Source: an uncultured Vampirovibrio sp. (GTDB lineage: Bacteria > Cyanobacteriota > Vampirovibrionia > Gastranaerophilales > Gastranaerophilaceae). Taken from it: a DNA stretch of 6,755 bases. The DNA lies in contig CAJTWU010000045.1 in the NCBI GenBank assembly GCA_910579975.1, positions 1-6,755 of the forward strand. The letters are read 5' to 3'. The notes below the pieces were generated by a model. It saw nothing but the letters and a program-made list of their open reading frames with translations. It ran no database searches and was not told the DNA's origin. The position numbers and the translations under genes were made by a program. Each line of letters starts with the position of its first letter. Position 1 is the stretch's first letter. Of this stretch, positions 6,581 through 6,755 are shown piece after piece.

Positions 6581-6755
6581 TAATAATCCATATTGTAACC
6601 ATTCTCAATTAGACGCGCAGTACAACCTACACCAAAGTTACTTTTGGTATTATCAGTACAACTCCAACCTCCAACTCCATTCCAGGTTCTATCAACACTA
6701 CCTTGTTCATATTTTGCAACATCCCTTCCACCAAAAGGATATAGCACGCCGTCAG
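6580..6755 (-). CDS. C-terminus of a pilin-like (prepilin-type) protein, 5' end outside window
   Basis: Fifty-seven residues are visible, starting DGVLYPFGGRDVAKY and ending GCTARLIENGYNMDY, with a TAA stop at 6582-6580. The fragment is rich in Gly, Asn, Trp and Tyr and has two cysteines (fragment residues 32 and 44), which could form a disulfide in an exported domain. The ending resembles the Cys-Thr-Ala-x-x-Ile-x-x-Gly-x-Met-Asp-Tyr tail that I recall from prepilin-type N-methylation proteins of gut Gastranaerophilales. The diagnostic N-terminal signal and hydrophobic helix lie beyond the edge, so the pilin call is an inference from the tail alone. It could be another secreted or surface protein. 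It shares one base with the permease start and is probably in the same transcript. Confidence 0.6.
   Translation of the reverse strand, partial: DGVLYPFGGRDVAKYEQGSVDRTWNGVGGWSCTDNTKSNFGVGCTARLIENGYNMDY

Overview
The window is a low-GC bacterial segment in which every protein gene lies on the minus strand. Reading in the direction of transcription (right to left) the order is: the C-terminal 57 residues of a pilin-like surface or secreted protein (cut by the right edge), a MalG-type sugar ABC transporter permease, a large 1224-residue AsmA-family envelope protein, and the GTPase LepA (elongation factor 4). A 217-base intergenic region follows. At the left edge, the first three codons of another minus-strand gene are visible behind a good ribosome binding site.

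Organism: an AsmA-family protein with an N-terminal membrane anchor points to a bacterium with an outer membrane. The sequence is AT-rich, and the truncated protein ends in a short Cys-Thr-Ala ... Asn-Met-Asp-Tyr tail. As I recall, such tails are common on pilin-like proteins of gut Gastranaerophilales (Melainabacteria, non-photosynthetic relatives of cyanobacteria). That placement is an inference from memory of the family, not a search result.

Organisation: the genes are tightly packed. The pilin-like stop and permease start share one base (TAATG). Permease and AsmA are 47 bases apart with no hairpin terminator between them. AsmA and lepA overlap by about 20 bases, with the lepA ribosome binding site inside the end of the AsmA gene. 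The four genes may therefore be read together, ending at a strong hairpin terminator directly after lepA. The functions are unlike each other (surface protein, sugar import, outer-membrane lipid homeostasis, translation), so this looks like a convenience operon and not a single pathway.

The least ordinary part is the intergenic region at 10-226. It holds two copies of an identical 28-base, nearly perfectly palindromic sequence in opposite orientation. One copy is the lepA terminator; the other lies upstream of the left-edge gene and lacks a U-tract. Between them, on the plus strand, is a near-consensus promoter whose predicted start lies a few bases before the terminator hairpin, as if it makes only a very short hairpin RNA or is controlled by the palindrome. 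I found no clear evidence of a new multi-gene system in the window.
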